A stretch of DNA of 60,725 bases. It comes from JAYVYM01 sp046593925 (GTDB lineage Bacteria > Actinomycetota > Actinomycetes > Mycobacteriales > SCTD01). Each line of letters begins with the position of its first letter. Positions within the stretch are counted from its first letter, which is position 1. Positions 31,996-40,677 of the stretch are shown here, in pieces. A program made the position numbers and the translations under genes. The notes beneath the pieces are model-generated. The model made no database searches, was not told the origin of the DNA, and worked only from the letters and a program-made list of their open reading frames with translations. The stretch is taken from assembly GCA_046593925.1 (NCBI GenBank), contig JBKJQN010000033.1, positions 1 through 60,725 of the forward strand. The letters run 5' to 3'.

Positions 31996-33261
31996 GTGCC
32001 GTCGGACCCCGCCCCGACAGCCGCGGCGCCGTCGACGGCGCTGCCGGCCGCGGTGCGGCGGCTGATCGCCGGGGTGACCGTGTCGTCGTTCGGCACCGGT
32101 CTGACGCTGCCGTTCACGCTGGTCCTGCTGACCGAGGTCCGCGGCATCCCGCTGTCGACCGTCGGGCTGCTGCTGGCCGCGCCGGGCGCTGTCGGGCTGG
32201 CGGCCGTCCCGGTCAGCGGCGTGCTGATCGACCGGCTCGGGCCGGCCGCGGTCCTGCGTACCTGCGTCGTGCTGCAGGCCGCCGGGAGCCTGCTGCTGGG
32301 CCTGGCCCGCACCCCCGGGCAGGCCCTGCCCGCGCTGCTGCTGGTCGGGCTCGGGCTAGGGCCGTCGTTCCCCGCGGGCAGCGCCCTGCTCAGCGGGATG
32401 GTCGGCGCCGCCGAGCAGGCCCGCGCCTTCGGCATCCAGTTCACCCTGCTCAATGCCTCCATCGGGGTGGGCGGCACGGTCGGCGCGCTGGTCGTCGACG
32501 TGCACCGGCCGGCCACCTTCGTGGTGCTGTACGCGGCGAACGCCGCTGCCTGCCTGGTGTACGCCGCCCTGGTGCCGCCCGGGCGTGGCCCGCTGCCGGA
32601 CTTCGCCGCCGAAGCGGACCCGCCGTCCTACCGCGAGGTCCTCGGCGACCCGGTCTTCCGGCGGGTCTGCCTGCTGTCGCTGCTCCTGGCCATGACCGGG
32701 TACGCCGCGCTGGACGGCGGACTGCCGGCGTACTCCCGGGTGGTGGGGCAGGTGCCGCCCTCGACCCTGGGACTGGTGTTCGCGGTCAACACCGCGGTCA
32801 TCGTGGCGGGTCAGCTCGCGGTGCTGAGGCTGATCGGCCACTGGCGCCGCACCCGCGCCCTCGCCACGGCCGCCGGCGTCTGGGCCCTGTCGTGGGCGCT
32901 GCTGCTCCTGCTGCCCGGGCTGCACGGGGCGACGGGGACGGCGCTCGTGCTCACCTTCGGTGGCGCCTTCGGCGTCGGCGAGATCTTCCTGGCACCGGCC
33001 CTGCAGCCGCTGGTCAACGCGGTCGCCACCGACCGCCTGAGGGGCCGATACAACGCGCTGTCGCAGTCGACGTTCTCGATCGCCTTCGTGGTCTCCCCCG
33101 CGCTCTCCGCGGGGCTGATCGCCAGCGGGTACGGCCGCGGCTGGCTCCTGCTGCTGGTCGCCGGCTCGACCGGCGTGGTGGTCGTGGCGCTGCGGCTGCG
33201 ACGCCGGCTCACCGACGTGCAGGACGGTGTGGGGTCAACCGTCGGCCCTGGTCGTGGCTGA
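31996..33261 (+). CDS. MFS transporter
   Basis: A 421-residue protein with about twelve membrane segments in two halves joined near residue 200-215. The loop 2-3 motif appears as GVLIDRLGPAAVLRT, and SYREVLGDPVFRRVCLLSLL starts the second half. The substrate is unknown; it looks like a drug/metabolite exporter of the MFS_1 type. GTG 31996 begins the protein: the frame extends back over hisI but is antisense there. A -10-like gagact (31984-31989) lies exactly 6 nt before the GTG and no ribosome site is visible, so a leaderless mRNA is possible. Confidence 0.9.
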   Translation: MPSDPAPTAAAPSTALPAAVRRLIAGVTVSSFGTGLTLPFTLVLLTEVRGIPLSTVGLLLAAPGAVGLAAVPVSGVLIDRLGPAAVLRTCVVLQAAGSLLLGLARTPGQALPALLLVGLGLGPSFPAGSALLSGMVGAAEQARAFGIQFTLLNASIGVGGTVGALVVDVHRPATFVVLYAANAAACLVYAALVPPGRGPLPDFAAEADPPSYREVLGDPVFRRVCLLSLLLAMTGYAALDGGLPAYSRVVGQVPPSTLGLVFAVNTAVIVAGQLAVLRLIGHWRRTRALATAAGVWALSWALLLLLPGLHGATGTALVLTFGGAFGVGEIFLAPALQPLVNAVATDRLRGRYNALSQSTFSIAFVVSPALSAGLIASGYGRGWLLLLVAGSTGVVVVALRLRRRLTDVQDGVGSTVGPGRG

Positions 33262-33344
33262 CCACGCGGCGCGGTGAGCTTTCCGCGTTCAGCGGGGTGG
33301 CTCTGCCCGGTATGCCAGGGCACCATGGAGATCTCCGCACCGCC

Positions 33345-33375
33345 CGCCGGTGGCCAGCAACCGGCCCCACCGGCG
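33345..33375. terminator. Bidirectional hairpin between MFS and a small gene
   Basis: cgccggtgg and ccaccggcg form a perfect 9-bp stem around a 13-base loop. It lies 5 bases beyond the stop of the small minus-strand gene and 84 bases beyond the plus-strand MFS gene, so it could end both. Confidence 0.5.
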
Positions 33376-33380
33376 CGCGG

Positions 33381-33542
33381 TCAGCGCGGCGGCTGGCCGC
33401 CCTTGCGCTGCACCTTGGCCACCAGCGAGTTGATCTTCGCGCGGTTCTTGGGGTCGCCCGCGGCTTCCTTGGCCTTGTTGATCGCCCGCTGTCCCTGCGG
33501 GGAGCTCACGAGTTTCGCCATCTTACTGAACAACCCTGCCAT
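33381..33542 (-). CDS. Small basic protein, conserved-type hypothetical (53 aa)
   Basis: A 53-residue, lysine/arginine-rich protein: MAGLFSKMAKLVSSPQGQ, then RAINKAKEAAGDPKNRAK and a basic tail. The SPQGxRAxxKAKEAAxDPKxRAKI pattern resembles small proteins I have seen in other actinobacteria, with no known function. It is predicted as one or two helices and could bind nucleic acid, but that is only a guess from charge. ATG 33542 was chosen because the frame upstream (to 33773) is antisense to the neighbouring MFS end. A hairpin follows its stop. Confidence 0.7.
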   Translation of the reverse strand: MAGLFSKMAKLVSSPQGQRAINKAKEAAGDPKNRAKINSLVAKVQRKGGQPPR

Positions 33543-33583
33543 GATCAGCCCCGTCCGTCGGTGCCGACGCGACGCCGGCCTCA

Positions 33584-34789
33584 TCAGCCTGCCCCAGCGC
33601 GACGGCCTGACGCGGATGCACCGGCAGGGACGGGCGTCCTGAGCAGCGACGGGCCAACGACCGCGACGACGGCCGCGAGCACCGCGAGCAGGCCGAGCGC
33701 GGTCGGTAGCGACAGCGCTGCGCTCAGCAGCCCCACCAGCAGCGGTCCGACCACGAACCCGGTGTAGCCGCACGCCGTCACCAGCGCCAGGTCGGCGCCC
33801 TGGCGACCGGGCAGGCTGCGGGCGCCGACCGCCGACAGCAGGGTCGGGGCGAGCACCGAGACGCCGGCGCCGGCGAGGACGTCACCCGCCAGCGCGACGC
33901 CGGGCGAGGGGGCCAGGCCGAGCACCAGGACACCGGCGGCCGTCAGCAGGCCGCCCGTCCCGACCACCGCAGCCTCGTGCCCGGCCCGGACCAGCAGGTG
34001 GGCACCGAAGCGGCCGGCGGCCATGGCCCCGGCGAACAGCCCCGGCCCGAGCCCGCCCACCCAGGGCGGCGCGCCGAGGGTGCGCTCCAGGTGCAAGGCG
34101 CTCCAGGACTGCACGGCGTCCTCGATCAGGAACGACACGGCGACGACACCACCCAGCCCGAGCAGCACGGGTAGCAGCCGCCGTCGGCCGCCGGCTGACG
34201 CCTCCACGGCGGGGGCGCGCCGGTACGGCGGCTGCACCAGGGCGGCACCCGCCACGACCACGGCCGTGACACCTAGTACCAGCGGCGGCCGGGCACCGAG
34301 CTCGCGGGCCCACCCGGTGAGGGCGGCGCCGAGCAGCACACCGACCGAGAAGCAGCCGTGCGCGGCCGCCATCAGCCGGTCGCCCTCCATCCGCTCCCAG
34401 GCCGCTGTGGCGGTGTTGATGACGACGTCGAGCACGCCGGTGGTGGCCCCGAGCAGCAGCAGGCCGCCGACCAGGGCCAGCGGCGGCCCGGCGACCCCGA
34501 GCAGCGCCCCGACCGCCGCGAACGCGAGCAGCGCCCGCGGCAGCAGGTCGCGGGGGCCCGAGCGGTCCACGAGTCGACCCGCGAGCGGCATGGCCGGCAG
34601 GGCGGCGACAGCCACCGCGCCGAGCGCGAGCCCGAGGGCGCCGTCGCCGAAACCGGACCGCTCGCGCACGTCGGGGAGCACCGCCGACCAGCTGCCCCAG
34701 AACAGGCCGAAGACGGTGAACGCCAGCAGCAGGCCGCGCCGCTCCAGCCGGGCCGACGAGGCGCCGGGACCGCGCGGGACCGGGCTCAC
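33584..34789 (-). CDS. MFS transporter
   Basis: A 401-residue protein with about twelve membrane segments (LLLAFTVFGLFWGSWSAVLPD first) and the loop 2-3 motif GRLVDRSGPRDLLPR. The segment after it, TTGVLDVVINTATAAWERMEG, resembles YbjJ/sugar-efflux-like MFS members, but the substrate cannot be read. GTG 34789 overlaps the stop of the ABC gene by 4 bp (GTGA) and is preferred over the in-frame GTG at 34804. The coupling suggests it is expressed with the ABC exporter pair upstream. Confidence 0.9.
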   Translation of the reverse strand: MSPVPRGPGASSARLERRGLLLAFTVFGLFWGSWSAVLPDVRERSGFGDGALGLALGAVAVAALPAMPLAGRLVDRSGPRDLLPRALLAFAAVGALLGVAGPPLALVGGLLLLGATTGVLDVVINTATAAWERMEGDRLMAAAHGCFSVGVLLGAALTGWARELGARPPLVLGVTAVVVAGAALVQPPYRRAPAVEASAGGRRRLLPVLLGLGGVVAVSFLIEDAVQSWSALHLERTLGAPPWVGGLGPGLFAGAMAAGRFGAHLLVRAGHEAAVVGTGGLLTAAGVLVLGLAPSPGVALAGDVLAGAGVSVLAPTLLSAVGARSLPGRQGADLALVTACGYTGFVVGPLLVGLLSAALSLPTALGLLAVLAAVVAVVGPSLLRTPVPAGASASGRRAGAG

Positions 34790-36582
34790 CGGGACTGGGC
34801 GCACCAGGACGCGTGCAGGAGGGCATACACGCCGGGGACAGCGACCAGATCGGCGTGCGAGCCGCGCTGCACCACGACGCCGCGGTCGACGACCAGCACC
34901 TCGTCGGCGGCCTCGGCGGTCGAGAGCCGGTGGGCGATCGCAATGCTCGTACGACCCCGGCTGAGCGAGTCGAGCGCGCGCTGCAGCCGCACCTCGGTGG
35001 CCGGGTCGACGGCGCTGGTTGCCTCGTCCAGCACCAGCAGGTCGGGGTCGGCGACGTAGGCCCTGGCGACCGCGACCAGCTGCCGCTCGCCCACCGACAG
35101 GGACTCGCCGCGCTCACCGACCGGCGACGCGACGCCGAGCGGCAGACCAGCCAGCCAGTCACCGAGGCCGAGCTCGGCAAACGCCAGCTCGACACGGGCG
35201 TCGGACAGCCCCGGCCGGCCGTAGCGGACGTTGTCGGCGACGGTGCCATCGAACAGGAAGCCGTCCTGCGGGACCATCACGACCCGGCTGCGCAGCGAGT
35301 CGAACGCGATCTCCTCCAGCGGGACGCCCGACAGCAGCACCTGCCCGCGGCTCGGGTCCATCAGCCGGGTCAGCAGCTTGGCGAACGTCGTCTTGCCGCT
35401 CCCGGTCTCCCCCACGACGGCGACGCGGGTCTGTGGAGCGATCTGCAGGTCCACGTCGCGCAGCACCTCCGGACCACCGGGATAGGCGTACGAAACCCGC
35501 GAGAAGGCCACCGAGACCGGACCGGGCGGCAGCGGCCGGCCGGGCTGCGGGTCCCCCACATCGGTCGGGGTGTCGAGGATGCCGAGCACCCGGCGCATCC
35601 CGGCGACCGCGTTCTGGGCTTCGTTGAGCACCTCGGTGGCGACCTGGACGGGCTGCACGAACAGCGTCACGAGGAACAGGAAGCCCACCAGCCGGCCCGG
35701 CGTGATGTGTCCACCTACCCCCAGCAGCACCCCGACGACGACGACCGCCCCGTTGGCCAGCGCTGCGGTGAGCTCTCCCGCTGAGTACGTCACCGCGGCG
35801 AGGGTCTGCGCCCGTACCTGGGCGGTCTTCGCGCGGTCGACGGCCTCGTCGACCCGGGCCGCGGTGCGCGCCTCGACGGCGTGCGCCCGGATCACTGGCG
35901 CACCGACGACCGACTCGGCAACCGCGCCGAGCATCGCGCCGACCCGCTCGCGGACCACCCGGTAGGCCGCCTGCAGACGCTGCTGCAGGTGCCGGACGGC
36001 CAGGAACAGCGGCAGGAAGCACACGTACACCAGCAACGTCAGCTGCCAGGACCAGAACAGCATCAGCGCCGTCGCGAGCAGCATCTGCGCCAACGACACG
36101 ACGATCAGCAGACCGCCCCACTGCATGAAGGTGCTGATGGTATCGACGTCGCTGGTCACCCGCGAGACCAACGACCCACGCCGTTCGGCGGCCTGGTGCA
36201 GCACCGACAGGTCGTGCACCCGGCGGAACGCGTGTACCCGCAGGGCCGCCAGGCCGTTCTCGGTGGTGCGGTACAGGCGGACGTTCATCCGGTAGCTGGC
36301 GAAGGCCGTGACCAGCACGGCGAGACCAGCGAGCAGAACGGCACGGCGTACCAGCGCGGTGTCCGGCGTCGATCTGGACAGCCCCTGGTCGATGGTCTGC
36401 TGCACCGCGACGGGTACGACGACCCGCCCGGCGGTGGCCAGCAGCGCCAGCAGCAGCGTGCCGACGAGCCCCTCCCGGAACTCGGGGGCCAGCCGCAGGC
36501 CGTGCAGCAGCGTCGCGCCGGCACCGCGCTGCTGAGCGCCGGTGTCCACCCCGGACACCTCCTCGGTTGTCGTCGCACTCAT
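34786..36582 (-). CDS. ABC exporter half-transporter, catalytic partner
   Basis: A 598-residue half-transporter with six membrane segments (about 35-320) fused to an ATPase domain (about 355-598). Walker A is GETGSGKTT, Walker B ends LDEATSAVD with the catalytic Glu at 520, and the H-loop His is 551 (IAHRLST), so its own ATP site is complete. Its signature, however, is LSVGE (495-499) instead of LSGGQ. The ATG at 36582 overlaps the stop of the previous ABC gene by 4 bp (ATGA). The two proteins must form a heterodimer, most likely exporting a drug, lipid or peptide. Confidence 0.95.
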   Translation of the reverse strand: MSATTTEEVSGVDTGAQQRGAGATLLHGLRLAPEFREGLVGTLLLALLATAGRVVVPVAVQQTIDQGLSRSTPDTALVRRAVLLAGLAVLVTAFASYRMNVRLYRTTENGLAALRVHAFRRVHDLSVLHQAAERRGSLVSRVTSDVDTISTFMQWGGLLIVVSLAQMLLATALMLFWSWQLTLLVYVCFLPLFLAVRHLQQRLQAAYRVVRERVGAMLGAVAESVVGAPVIRAHAVEARTAARVDEAVDRAKTAQVRAQTLAAVTYSAGELTAALANGAVVVVGVLLGVGGHITPGRLVGFLFLVTLFVQPVQVATEVLNEAQNAVAGMRRVLGILDTPTDVGDPQPGRPLPPGPVSVAFSRVSYAYPGGPEVLRDVDLQIAPQTRVAVVGETGSGKTTFAKLLTRLMDPSRGQVLLSGVPLEEIAFDSLRSRVVMVPQDGFLFDGTVADNVRYGRPGLSDARVELAFAELGLGDWLAGLPLGVASPVGERGESLSVGERQLVAVARAYVADPDLLVLDEATSAVDPATEVRLQRALDSLSRGRTSIAIAHRLSTAEAADEVLVVDRGVVVQRGSHADLVAVPGVYALLHASWCAQSR

Positions 36583-38399
36583 GCCGGCACCTCGGCGTCG
36601 TCCGACGTCGCTGCCAGCGCCTCGCGTTCGGCCTCCGCCCGCGCGTACGCCGTCACCAGGTCGCGGTAGCCCGGCGAGCGGTCGGCGAGCTCGGCGTGGG
36701 TGCCGCAGTCGCTGACCCGGCCCTGCTCGATGAAGACGACTTCGTCGGCCAGCGCGATGGTCGCGCGCCGGTAGGCGACCACCACGACGGTGCTGGCGCT
36801 GCCGCGCAGGCCGTCCAGGATCCGCTGCTCCACCTGCGGGTCGACGGCGCTGGTGGCGTCGTCGAGCACGAGCAGGCGCGGCCGGCGTACGACGGCCCGG
36901 GCGAGCGCGAGCCGCTGGCGCTGCCCACCGGACAGGGTGGTGCCCCGCTCCCCGACGACGGTGTCGAGGCCGATCGGCAGGGCGGCGACGAAGCCGTCGG
37001 CCTGCGCGGTGCGCAGCGCCTCCCACACCCGCTCGTCAGGCAGGTCGGCGCCGAGCGTGACGTTGCCGCGCACGGTGTCGTCGAACAGGAACGCCGTCTG
37101 CGGTACCAGCGCCGCGACCTGCGCGACGGCCCCCGGCTCGAGCTCGCGCAGGTCGACGCCCTCGTAGGCGACGGTCCCCTCCCCCGGGTCGACGAGCCGG
37201 ACCAGCAGCGTGGCCAGCGTCGACTTGCCCGAGCCGGTGGCGCCGACGACAGCGACCGTCCGGCCGGGCTCGACGTCGAACGAGACGTCGTGCAGCACCG
37301 GCACGCGACCGTAGGTGAACCCCACACCCTGGACGGTCAGCCCCACCGGGCCTGCGCCGTCAGGCAGCTGCCGCGAGCCGTGCTGCTGCCGGCCCTGCGC
37401 GGTGAGCACCCGCTGCAGGCGGTCCCAGCCGACGACGCTGCGCGGCAGCTCGTTGAGCACCCAGCCGATCGCGCGGACCGGGAAGGCCAGCAGCGTGAAC
37501 AGGTACGCGACCCGCACCAGCTGACCCGCATCGATGTCACCGCTACCGACCCGGGCGGTCCCAACCAGCAGCACGACCAGCACGCCGATCGTCGGCAGCG
37601 CCTCCATCACCGGGTCGAACAGGCCACGTACCCGGCCGACGGCCACGTTCGTCTCGCGAAGCTCGTGGGCAGCCCGCGCGAAGCGCTCGGTCTCGTCGGC
37701 CTCGCGCCCGAGCGTCTTGACCACCAGGGCGCCGTCGAAGCTCTCGTGCGCGATCGCGCTGACCTCGCCGCGCAGCTGCTGAGCCCGTGTCATCAACGGC
37801 GACATCCGGCGGCTGTAGAGGACGGTCAGCGCCGCGATCGTCGGAAACACGACAGAGCCGACCGCGGCGAGCACCGGGTCCGTCACGAACAGCAACCCCA
37901 AGGTGACGACGAGCATCAACACGACGCCGACGGCGAACGGGAAGGGGGCGATCGGCGCCCAGGTCGCCTCTACATCGGAGCCGGCCGTCGAGAGCAGCTC
38001 CCCGGTGGGGTGCTGCTGGTGCCAGGAGAAGGGCAGCTCCAGGTATCGCCGGGTGACCCGTCGGCGGTAGCCGGCCTGCAGTCTGTACTGCATGAGGCCG
38101 GCCCCGAGCCGCCGGGCGACGATGCCCACGACCTTGAGCACGGCCGTCACCAGGACGGCGACGAAGGCGATCGCGAGCGCTGCCGTAGAGGCCCGTCCCT
38201 CGCGCAGGGACGGCACGATGACGCGGTTGGTGATCGCGCCGAACACGTACGCCTGACCGATCGTGGTGAGCGCGAACAGGCCGCTGCCCACGGCCGAGGC
38301 GGCGAAGATCCGGGGTTCCTCCCGGACAGCGACCCCGAGCACTGCGAACCCGCGCCGGAGCACCCCCCGGTTCGCGGGTGGGGCCGGCGTGCGGGTCAC
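36579..38399 (-). CDS. ABC exporter half-transporter, degenerate-site partner
   Basis: A 606-residue half-transporter: six membrane segments (about 40-330) and an ATPase domain. Walker A GATGSGKST and signature LSGGQ (489-493) are canonical, but the catalytic Glu after Walker B is Asp514 (LDDATSAVD, 512-520) and the H-loop His is Tyr543 (VAYRRAT). Its ATP site is therefore likely weak, as in other heterodimeric exporters. GTG 38399 has AGGAGG three bases upstream, a very strong ribosome site; the frame upstream is not coding. First gene of an ABC-ABC-MFS unit, 91 bp after hisF. Confidence 0.95.
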   Translation of the reverse strand: MTRTPAPPANRGVLRRGFAVLGVAVREEPRIFAASAVGSGLFALTTIGQAYVFGAITNRVIVPSLREGRASTAALAIAFVAVLVTAVLKVVGIVARRLGAGLMQYRLQAGYRRRVTRRYLELPFSWHQQHPTGELLSTAGSDVEATWAPIAPFPFAVGVVLMLVVTLGLLFVTDPVLAAVGSVVFPTIAALTVLYSRRMSPLMTRAQQLRGEVSAIAHESFDGALVVKTLGREADETERFARAAHELRETNVAVGRVRGLFDPVMEALPTIGVLVVLLVGTARVGSGDIDAGQLVRVAYLFTLLAFPVRAIGWVLNELPRSVVGWDRLQRVLTAQGRQQHGSRQLPDGAGPVGLTVQGVGFTYGRVPVLHDVSFDVEPGRTVAVVGATGSGKSTLATLLVRLVDPGEGTVAYEGVDLRELEPGAVAQVAALVPQTAFLFDDTVRGNVTLGADLPDERVWEALRTAQADGFVAALPIGLDTVVGERGTTLSGGQRQRLALARAVVRRPRLLVLDDATSAVDPQVEQRILDGLRGSASTVVVVAYRRATIALADEVVFIEQGRVSDCGTHAELADRSPGYRDLVTAYARAEAEREALAATSDDAEVPA

Positions 38400-38468
38400 G
38401 GTCCTCCTCGGGTACGGGAACGCGGATACGGCCCTCAGGATCCGACAACGGCGGACGACCCGCTGTTC

Positions 38469-38486
38469 CCCCGCCGCGACGCGGGG
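38469..38486 (-). terminator. Short hairpin after hisF
   Basis: ccccgc/gcgggg form a 6-bp GC stem with a 6-base loop, 4 bases beyond the hisF stop. It could partly separate hisF from the ABC exporter operon. It is short and has no T tract. Confidence 0.4.
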
Positions 38487-38490
38487 CCCC

Positions 38491-39252
38491 TCAGCGCACC
38501 GGGTGGCCGGCCGACCGCAGGGCGGCCTTGACCTGCCCGATCCGCAGCCGGCCGAAGTGGAAGACGCTCGCCGCGAGCACGGCGTCCGCACCGGCATCGG
38601 CCGCGGGGGCGAAGTGCTCCAGCGCGCCAGCGCCACCGCTGGCCACCACCGGCACGGTCACGGCGGCGCGCACCGCCAGCAGCATCTCGAGGTCGTAGCC
38701 ACGCCGGGTGCCGTCGGCGTCCATCGAGTTGAGCAGCACCTCGCCGATGCCGAGCTGCTCGCCACGTGCGGCCCACTCGACCGCGTCGAGGCCGGTCCCG
38801 GTGCGCCCGCCGTGTGTGGTCACCTCGTAGCCGCTGTCCGTGCCCGGGGCCCGGCGGGCATCGACGGACAGCACCAGCACCTGGCTGCCGAACCGCTCGG
38901 CGATCTCGCCCAGCAACGCCGGCCGGGCGATCCCGGCGGTGTTGACGCCGACCTTGTCGGCCCCGGCCCGCAGCAGCCGGTCGACGTCCTGGACGGTTCG
39001 GACCCCGCCGCCGACGGTCAGCGGGATGAAGACCTGCTCGGCGGTCCGGCGGACGACGTCGTAGGTCGTCTCCCGGCTGGCGCTGCTGGCGGTGATGTCG
39101 AGGAAGACCAGCTCGTCGGCGCCCTCGGCGTCGTAGACGCGGGCCATCTCGACCGGGTCACCGGCGTCGACCAGACCGGTGAAGTTGACCCCCTTGACGA
39201 CGCGACCGGCGTCGACATCCAGACAGGGGATCACGCGGACGGCTCGGGTCAC
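38491..39252 (-). CDS. hisF: Imidazole glycerol phosphate synthase cyclase subunit
   Basis: With HisH makes imidazole glycerol phosphate and AICAR from PRFAR. The 253-residue TIM barrel has both catalytic aspartates: D12 in VIPCLDVDAGRVVKG and D131 in VLVLSVDARR, plus phosphate loops PLTVGGGVRT and VVASGGAGALEHF. GTG 39252 gives the standard MTRAVRVIPCLDVD start. It is separated from its partner hisH by priA and other genes. Confidence 0.98.
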   Translation of the reverse strand: MTRAVRVIPCLDVDAGRVVKGVNFTGLVDAGDPVEMARVYDAEGADELVFLDITASSASRETTYDVVRRTAEQVFIPLTVGGGVRTVQDVDRLLRAGADKVGVNTAGIARPALLGEIAERFGSQVLVLSVDARRAPGTDSGYEVTTHGGRTGTGLDAVEWAARGEQLGIGEVLLNSMDADGTRRGYDLEMLLAVRAAVTVPVVASGGAGALEHFAPAADAGADAVLAASVFHFGRLRIGQVKAALRSAGHPVR

Positions 39253-39397
39253 GGCTCTCGACGCTACCGGCCGGGGGCCGGTCCGTGCGGCGCGGCGCTA
39301 TCGGAACAGCCCCAGGTGTGCAAACGTTGAGACCTCCACCAGACGACGACATGCCCGGCGAGCGCCGGGACGAGGGCGCCCGCATGAGAAACAGCGC

Positions 39398-39580
39398 ATG
39401 AACATCTGCCGCCACCAACCGGTCTGCCCCACTGCCGACGCCACCGACGCCGCCGCCGCAAAGATCGTTGCCGAGCACCTCCAGGAGTGCGGCTACGCGC
39501 TGCTCTGCAACGGGCGCGTCCTGATGGAGCACGGCGGCCTGCTGCCGGTGCCGGGCCGGCAGGCCGCTCCCGTCGGCTAA
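39398..39580 (+). CDS. DUF5999 family small protein
   Basis: A 60-residue protein beginning MNICRHQPVCPTADATDA and continuing to CGYALLCNGRVLMEHGGLLP. The C-x-H-x-P-x-C-P-x-A-D-x-x-D start and the LLCNG-V/R-L segment match the actinobacterial DUF5999 proteins (MCQHQPPCP type), whose function is unknown. Cysteines at 4 and 10 and histidine 6 could bind metal (inference). It lies on the opposite strand between hisF and priA; its TAA stop overlaps the priA stop by 3 of 4 bases. A 6-bp hairpin (39354-39369) lies in its short 5' region. Confidence 0.85.
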   Translation: MNICRHQPVCPTADATDAAAAKIVAEHLQECGYALLCNGRVLMEHGGLLPVPGRQAAPVG

Positions 39581-40290
39581 CGCACGGCGGCGAGTGCCTC
39601 GGGCAGCGTGAACTGCCCCGCGTACAGCGCCTTGCCGACGATGACGCCCTCCACGCCGGCCACCGACGCGATCGCCTGCAGGTCGGCCAGCGACGAGACA
39701 CCGCCGCTGGCAACCACCGGCCGCGACGTCCGGGCGCACACCTGGGCCAGCAGCTCGAGGTTGGGCCCGGCCAGGGGCCCGACCCGACGTACGCCGGTGG
39801 CGACGTAGCGGGCGCAGCCCTCCGCGTCGAGCCTGTCGAGCACCTGCCACAGGTCACCACCGTCCCGTGTCCAGCCGCGCGCCGACAGCGTCGTGCCGCG
39901 GACGTCCAGGCCGACCGCGATGCGGTCGCCGTGCTCGGCGATGGCCCGGGCGCACCACTGCGGCTGCTCCAACGCAGCGGTGCCGAGGTTGATCCGCGAG
40001 CAGCCGGTCCCCAGAGCCGCCGCGAGTGACGCGTCGTCGCGGATGCCGCCGCTGAGCTCGACCTGCACGTCCAGCGCCCCGACGACGGCGGCCAACAGCT
40101 CCCGGTTGGACCCGCGGCCGAACGCGGCGTCGAGGTCGACCAGGTGCACCCACTGCGCGCCACCGGACTGCCAGTCCAGCGCGGCCTGCAGCGGGTCCCC
40201 GTAGGACGTCTGGCTGTCGGATTCGCCCTGGACCAGCCGGACGGCCTGGCCGCCCGCGACATCGACGGCGGGCAGCAGGACCAGGCTCAT
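39577..40290 (-). CDS. priA: Bifunctional PriA: ProFAR isomerase and PRA isomerase (HisA/TrpF)
   Basis: In actinobacteria this one enzyme performs HisA and TrpF isomerisations, linking the his and trp pathways present in this window. The 237-residue TIM barrel has catalytic D10 (LLPAVDVAGGQAVRLVQG), AALDWQSGGAQWVHLVDLDAAFGRGSN, VELSGGIRDD and the second catalytic Asp in IAVGLDVRGTTLSARGW. No separate trpF is seen here, which fits. ATG 40290 has AAGGAG nine bases before it and overlaps the stop of the upstream small membrane gene by 4 bp. Confidence 0.97.
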   Translation of the reverse strand: MSLVLLPAVDVAGGQAVRLVQGESDSQTSYGDPLQAALDWQSGGAQWVHLVDLDAAFGRGSNRELLAAVVGALDVQVELSGGIRDDASLAAALGTGCSRINLGTAALEQPQWCARAIAEHGDRIAVGLDVRGTTLSARGWTRDGGDLWQVLDRLDAEGCARYVATGVRRVGPLAGPNLELLAQVCARTSRPVVASGGVSSLADLQAIASVAGVEGVIVGKALYAGQFTLPEALAAVR

Positions 40291-40547
40291 CGGGACGATC
40301 TCCTTCTTGACGGATCCCGTCGGGACAACTTCGCTCGGCCGCGGCGGGGGGCGCCGCCGAGCAGGACGAGGGCGGGGGGCAGGGCGGCGATGCTGAGGAC
40401 GGCCAGTCCGATCCGGGTCCGGCCGCCGAGGTGCAGCTGCCACCCGACGACCTGCACGACGAGCCAGCCGGCGGCCAGCGTCAGCAGGGTGCGGGGCGGC
40501 GGCCACCTGCGGCGGCCCGGGGGCTGCCGCCCGCGTGCTGCGCTCAC
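40287..40547 (-). CDS. Small two-span membrane protein upstream of priA
   Basis: An 86-residue basic membrane protein with two hydrophobic segments (TLLTLAAGWLVVQVVGW and IGLAVLSIAALPPALVLLGG) between arginine-rich ends. I do not recognise a named family. Many actinobacterial his clusters carry a small membrane gene near hisB-hisH-priA, and this may be that gene. The ATGA overlap with priA argues that it is real and translated. GTG 40547 is the chosen start; GTG 40553 is nearly as good. Confidence 0.7.
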   Translation of the reverse strand: MSAARGRQPPGRRRWPPPRTLLTLAAGWLVVQVVGWQLHLGGRTRIGLAVLSIAALPPALVLLGGAPRRGRAKLSRRDPSRRRSSR

Positions 40548-40591
40548 AGCCACACCAGGGCCGACCCGCTGACAGGGCCGCCTTGGAACAT

Positions 40592-40623
40592 TGTGTGCTT
40601 CACGTTGGGATCTAGCACACAAA
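40592..40623. repeat. Palindromic element, copy 1
   Basis: ttgtgtgct and agcacacaa form a perfect 9-bp inverted repeat around a 14-base spacer. Flanks (cat before the left arm, a-gt-ccgg pattern after the right arm) are shared with copy 2. Confidence 0.75.
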
Positions 40624-40677
40624 GTACCGGCATAGCGCGCTCGACCACGCTCGGCAGAGCGACATCAGGGTGGACAT

